Of a DNA stretch of 10,813 nucleotides, positions 6,763-10,813 are shown piece after piece. A model generated the notes under the pieces. The model did no database searches. It had not been told where the DNA came from and was given only the letters and a program-made list of their open reading frames with translations. The DNA is from Betaproteobacteria bacterium SG8_40 (lineage in GTDB: Bacteria > Pseudomonadota > Gammaproteobacteria > Burkholderiales > Eutrophovitaceae), in assembly GCA_001304425.1 (NCBI GenBank), contig LJTS01000072.1, positions 1 to 10,813 of the forward strand. The letters are read 5' to 3'. Positions within the stretch are counted from its first letter, which is position 1, and every line of letters begins with the position of its first letter. The position numbers were made by a program, and so were the translations under genes.

Positions 6763-7764
6763 ATGAAGGATGAGTCTGCGCATTTGAAGGGCAAACAGGA
6801 CACGACCGGTATATTTACCTACCTCAAGGCCTCGGTGGAGTCATCGCTTTACCGTAATGGCAAAGTGCTTACCCGACGCGACAAGGACGGCAGTGATTCC
6901 GACTGGCAGGGCGTGGACCGGGAGCAACGGGAAGTTCCTGTCTACAACGCGCGACGGCTGGAGGGGCCCGACCGCCGCACCATTATCGCCAACGGGTTCG
7001 AGTTGCTGACGCGGCCGCTTCCCGGTGGCGGCATCGATTTTTTCAACCAGGAACAGGTCATCAGGGATTACTACAAGCACTGCGCCGCGATTGTCCAGGA
7101 GTACACCGGCGCGCGCGCCTTCGCGTTCGACCACAACGTCCGGTCGGCATCCGGAAAGCAGAGCAAGCAGCGGATTACCGGGGGGCAGCAGGTGCAGGGG
7201 CCGGCGCACATGGTCCACGGCGATTACACCCTGACCAGTGCGCCGCAACGCCTGCGCGATCTCACCAAACCGCCCACCTCGAACGACACGCTGCGAGCGG
7301 CCCTTGGCGAAGGACGGTCACTGATCGACGCGAAGTCGGCCGAACGCGCGCTTGCCAAAGACGGGCGGTTTGCGATCATCAACGTATGGCGCAACATTGC
7401 AGACGAGCCGGTTGCGACCCATCCGCTCGCGCTGTGCGATGCGGACTGCGTTCAGCCCGAAGACCTCGTCGTCTTCGAAATCCATTACCAGGAACGCATC
7501 GGCGAGAACTATTTCGCCAAATACTCGCCGCGCCACCGCTGGTTCTATTACCCGCAGATCACCCGCGACGAGGCTTTGTTGATCAAGCAGTGGGATTCCG
7601 AAGGCAGGCTTGCGCAGACCAGGGGCGCCGAGGGGGATGCCGGCAACGGAAATCAGGCGCCGTGCACGTTCAGCTTCCACAGCGCATTCGAGGATCCGGC
7701 AACGCCACCCGATGCGCCGGATCGCTGGAGCATCGAGGTGCGGTGCATGGTGGTTTACGACTGA
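6763..7764 (+). CDS. CmcJ/NvfI (AsaB-like) family non-heme iron oxygenase
   Basis: This 333-residue protein resembles the CmcJ/NvfI/AsaB family, whose members include a cephamycin methoxylation partner and a fungal endoperoxide-forming iron/2-oxoglutarate oxygenase. Family signatures are VHGDYT (H152 and D154, the likely HxD iron pair), SAPQRLRDL, NVWRN (207-211), HPLALCDAD, GENYFAKYSPRHRWFYYP (with H258) and the C-terminal FHSAFEDPATPPDAPDR plus SIEVR. H258 is one candidate for the third iron ligand, but this is inference. It is soluble, with no signal peptide. Its N-terminal half (GIFTYL, SLYRNGK, ETERE-like region) also fits the family. The ATG has AAGG eight bases upstream. It is 63 bases after the CoA ligase and is followed by a terminator hairpin, so it is likely the last gene of the train. 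The substrate is unknown. Confidence 0.85.
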   Translation: MKDESAHLKGKQDTTGIFTYLKASVESSLYRNGKVLTRRDKDGSDSDWQGVDREQREVPVYNARRLEGPDRRTIIANGFELLTRPLPGGGIDFFNQEQVIRDYYKHCAAIVQEYTGARAFAFDHNVRSASGKQSKQRITGGQQVQGPAHMVHGDYTLTSAPQRLRDLTKPPTSNDTLRAALGEGRSLIDAKSAERALAKDGRFAIINVWRNIADEPVATHPLALCDADCVQPEDLVVFEIHYQERIGENYFAKYSPRHRWFYYPQITRDEALLIKQWDSEGRLAQTRGAEGDAGNGNQAPCTFSFHSAFEDPATPPDAPDRWSIEVRCMVVYD

Positions 7765-7773
7765 AAACATGGC

Positions 7774-7795
7774 GCGCCGGCCGGCGCTGTTTTTT
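7774..7795 (+). terminator. Rho-independent terminator after the plus-strand operon
   Basis: Ten bases after the stop of the CmcJ-type gene, GCGCC (7774-7778) and GGCGC (7783-7787) form a fully G:C five-base stem with a GGCC loop. The whole 14 bases are palindromic. They are followed by TGTTTTTT (7788-7795). The T-run is only on the plus-strand side, so it should stop the plus-strand train better than the minus-strand pair that converges on it. Confidence 0.7.
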
Positions 7796-7896
7796 GCCGA
7801 TGGCGGACGGCAGATAAACGTTTCAGGCGGTCATGTCGAAAAGGCCAGCCGTAGTCCGTTCGCGAAACGCGCAATGCTGCACGCTGCAGTTGCAAC

Positions 7897-8335
7897 TCAA
7901 TCAGCCGGTTCCCAGACCAACTCGCCGGTGACGGCCCGGCCGCCGATCATCATCGGCGGCGTGCGCAGTATCAACTTGCCTTCCCTGAAGGTGTAATGGC
8001 GGCGTTGCTCGGTTCCTGCCCAGTTCGGCAGCAATGCTTGCGTGACTGTGTGGATGACGACCTGCGCCTGTTCGTCGATTTCGTAGCGTCCGCAGTAGGC
8101 CTGATAGCTTTCGAAGGCCGCGCGTGTTTCTTCGTTACTGCCGGCCTTGCGGTCAGCTGTCGGGAAGGGTCGGCGATGCCCCTGCGCCAGTTGCGCCGCC
8201 ATGTTGCCATGCGCGTCGTAGATGAGCATGCCTTGTGGTGCGCTGCCGTAGGGAGACTCGATCGGCGAGCCGTCCTCCGTGCGGAACTGAGTCGAAACCA
8301 GATGCCAGGTTCCGACGAAGTCGTTGATGCGGTGG

Positions 8336-8343
<8 letters not shown>
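7897..8343 (-). CDS. Lipocalin-like domain protein
   Basis: This 148-residue protein matches the bacterial lipocalin-like family (Lipocalin_5 type). The N-terminal signature is FVGTWHLVSTQF, followed by the strand turn GMLIYDAHGNMAAQL. The middle contains YQAYCGRYEID, and a series of beta strands ends in LILRTPP and GELVWEPA. It covers the family's full normal length of about 140-150. There is no signal peptide, so it is probably cytoplasmic. Such proteins are small barrels presumed to bind or shape hydrophobic ligands; a few relatives in biosynthetic clusters act as cyclases or isomerases. It starts at GTG 8343, eight bases inside the end of the monooxygenase gene, with no strong ribosome site. 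Translation is therefore likely coupled, which ties its role to that enzyme. The ligand is unknown. Confidence 0.85.
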
Positions 8344-10048
<1,705 letters not shown>

Positions 10049-10350
10049 GGGCCGGTGGTTCTGCTGACCTGAAAAACGTAACCGTACCACGCCGCAAAGG
10101 ATAGCGCGGTACAGGACAGGGTTTCCCCGGCCTGACAAGCATCCGTGTTGCGATTCGTCGCGGGGGTACACTCGTTTCCAAAACATGCACGCAGCAGCCG
10201 GCCAAAGGTCTGGCCGTACTTGCGGGGGCGGTTGCGAGTAGCGCCGATGCAGCCGGAAGGAGCAAGGATGTCAGTTTTCAAAACCGTAGCACAGCGGAAA
10301 TCCCGGGATCGGACGTTTGCTGGAACTACGAGCGTGTCGGTGGCCCGGAA
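10049..10350. other. Divergent intergenic region between monooxygenase and membrane-protein genes
   Basis: These 302 bases separate two genes transcribed away from each other and should hold both promoters. Visible elements are an imperfect inverted repeat at 10084-10112 on the monooxygenase side and a short reading frame with a strong ribosome site at 10268-10357 on the other side. I could not pick out convincing -35/-10 pairs. Confidence 0.5.
10084..10112. promoter_or_regulatory. Imperfect inverted repeat, candidate operator of the monooxygenase gene
   Basis: GTACCACGC at 10084-10092 and GCGCGGTAC at 10104-10112 are inverted copies matching at 8 of 9 positions, separated by 11 bases. The arm centres are 20 bases apart, about two helical turns, as expected for a dimeric repressor such as a TetR- or MarR-type regulator. 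The site lies 36 bases upstream of the monooxygenase start. No regulator gene is in the window. Confidence 0.3.
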
Positions 10351-10357
10351 ATGGTGA
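10268..10357 (+). CDS. Short upstream reading frame (29 codons), possible leader peptide
   Basis: The ATG at 10268 is preceded by AAGGAG (10257-10262) with a five-base gap, the strongest ribosome site in the window. It encodes 29 residues beginning MSVFKTVAQRKSRDRT, rich in basic residues, and ends at TGA 10355-10357. The stop overlaps the ATG (10351) of the following membrane-protein gene as ATGGTGA, so ribosomes finishing here could restart there. No family resemblance is seen. It may be a coupling leader, or chance. Confidence 0.28.
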   Translation: MSVFKTVAQRKSRDRTFAGTTSVSVARKW

Positions 10358-10813
10358 TCAGCGCAGGACATAACGGGAAGTCCAGTGCCTGGCCGCGGAT
10401 TGTCGCAGCGGGGTGCGGGTACTTCGGGCTGGTGTTCGGTGCCGGGTTCGTGCTCGGTACCCTGCGGGTCTTGTTCGTCGTTCCTGCGCTTGGAGAGCGC
10501 CTGGCGGAATTGGCGGAAATGCCGCTCATGCTGCTGATGGTTTTCTTCGCGGCGCGCTGGGTCGTTCGCCGGTTCCGGATTGCCAGCCGTGGCGCCCGCA
10601 TGTACGCCGGCCTGACGGGGCTGGCGTTGTTGCTGCTGGCCGAATGGGGTGTCGTCCTGTTTGTTCGCGACGAAACAATCGCGGAATACGTCGCCGGCCG
10701 TGATCCGGTTGCCGCAACGGCCTATCTCGCCTCGCTGGTGCTCTTCGCGATGATGCCTGCACTCGTTCGAACTGACGGCGTCGCAGGCGGCAACAACGCC
10801 CGCCACCGTGGCT
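10351..10813 (+). CDS. Conserved four-helix membrane protein (3' end outside window)
   Basis: The frame is open from ATG 10351 to the window edge, 154 codons with no stop. Four hydrophobic segments are visible: about 17-44 (GYFGLVFGAGFVLGTLRVLF), 57-72 (MPLMLLMVFFAARWVV), 86-105 (AGLTGLALLLLAEWGVVLFV) and 120-139 (VAATAYLASLVLFAMMPALV). Conserved-looking polar points are LGTLR, AEMP, RWVVRR and AGRDPVAAT. I recall uncharacterised proteobacterial inner-membrane proteins of about 140-150 residues with this pattern, so the gene is probably nearly complete. Its function is unknown. The ATG has no separated ribosome site of its own (GGAA directly abuts it), consistent with coupling to the short upstream frame. 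GTG 10354 is an alternative start. The frame is open back to 10105, but without a usable start codon. Confidence 0.72.
   Translation, partial: MVISAGHNGKSSAWPRIVAAGCGYFGLVFGAGFVLGTLRVLFVVPALGERLAELAEMPLMLLMVFFAARWVVRRFRIASRGARMYAGLTGLALLLLAEWGVVLFVRDETIAEYVAGRDPVAATAYLASLVLFAMMPALVRTDGVAGGNNARHRG

Noticed and set aside
7877..7889. Perfect inverted repeat CTGCA-CGC-TGCAG just beyond the lipocalin-like gene.
   Set aside because: A short stem with a three-base loop and no T-run on either strand; not supported as a terminator.
10049..10186. N-terminal extension of the monooxygenase to the ATG at 10186.
   Set aside because: The added 46 residues do not look like the family, and they would cover the intergenic inverted repeat; the FAD motif is already correctly placed from 10048.

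Overview
The window is a G+C-rich stretch with mostly C/G-ending codons, tight ATGA-type gene overlaps and typical Shine-Dalgarno spacing. This fits a proteobacterium, probably beta or gamma, with a versatile catabolism. No rRNA, tRNA, insertion sequence or CRISPR array was seen, so the lineage cannot be fixed further.

Layout: (a) 1-144 is the last 47 codons of a gene that begins before the window. (b) 145-700 holds no confident gene; a possible frameshifted small reading frame lies on the minus strand at 345-585. (c) 701-7764 is a plus-strand gene train: an amino-acid dehydrogenase of the Glu/Leu/Phe/Val family; a 2-oxoacid:ferredoxin oxidoreductase with a fused gamma-delta subunit, an alpha subunit broken into two frames, and a beta subunit; an AMP-forming acyl-CoA synthetase; and a CmcJ/NvfI-type oxygenase. 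A hairpin plus T-run follows at 7774-7795. (d) On the minus strand, a Baeyer-Villiger-type flavin monooxygenase (10048 to 8336) overlaps by 8 bases a lipocalin-like protein (8343 to 7897). This pair converges on the plus-strand train. (e) From 10351 a divergent plus-strand gene for a four-helix membrane protein runs off the window. It is preceded by a short upstream reading frame with a strong ribosome site.

How the genes may work together (inference): the dehydrogenase deaminates an amino acid to a 2-oxoacid, and the oxidoreductase decarboxylates that acid to an acyl-CoA and reduces ferredoxin. The CoA ligase would activate a related free acid. The two oxygen-dependent enzymes and the lipocalin-like protein suggest a neighbouring aerobic route for a ketone-containing compound. 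Substrates cannot be read from the sequence.

The main anomaly is the oxidoreductase alpha subunit. Its two conserved halves lie in different frames, and about 30-35 residues of linker appear to be missing at 3376-3390. This is a real lesion, a natural split, or an assembly error.
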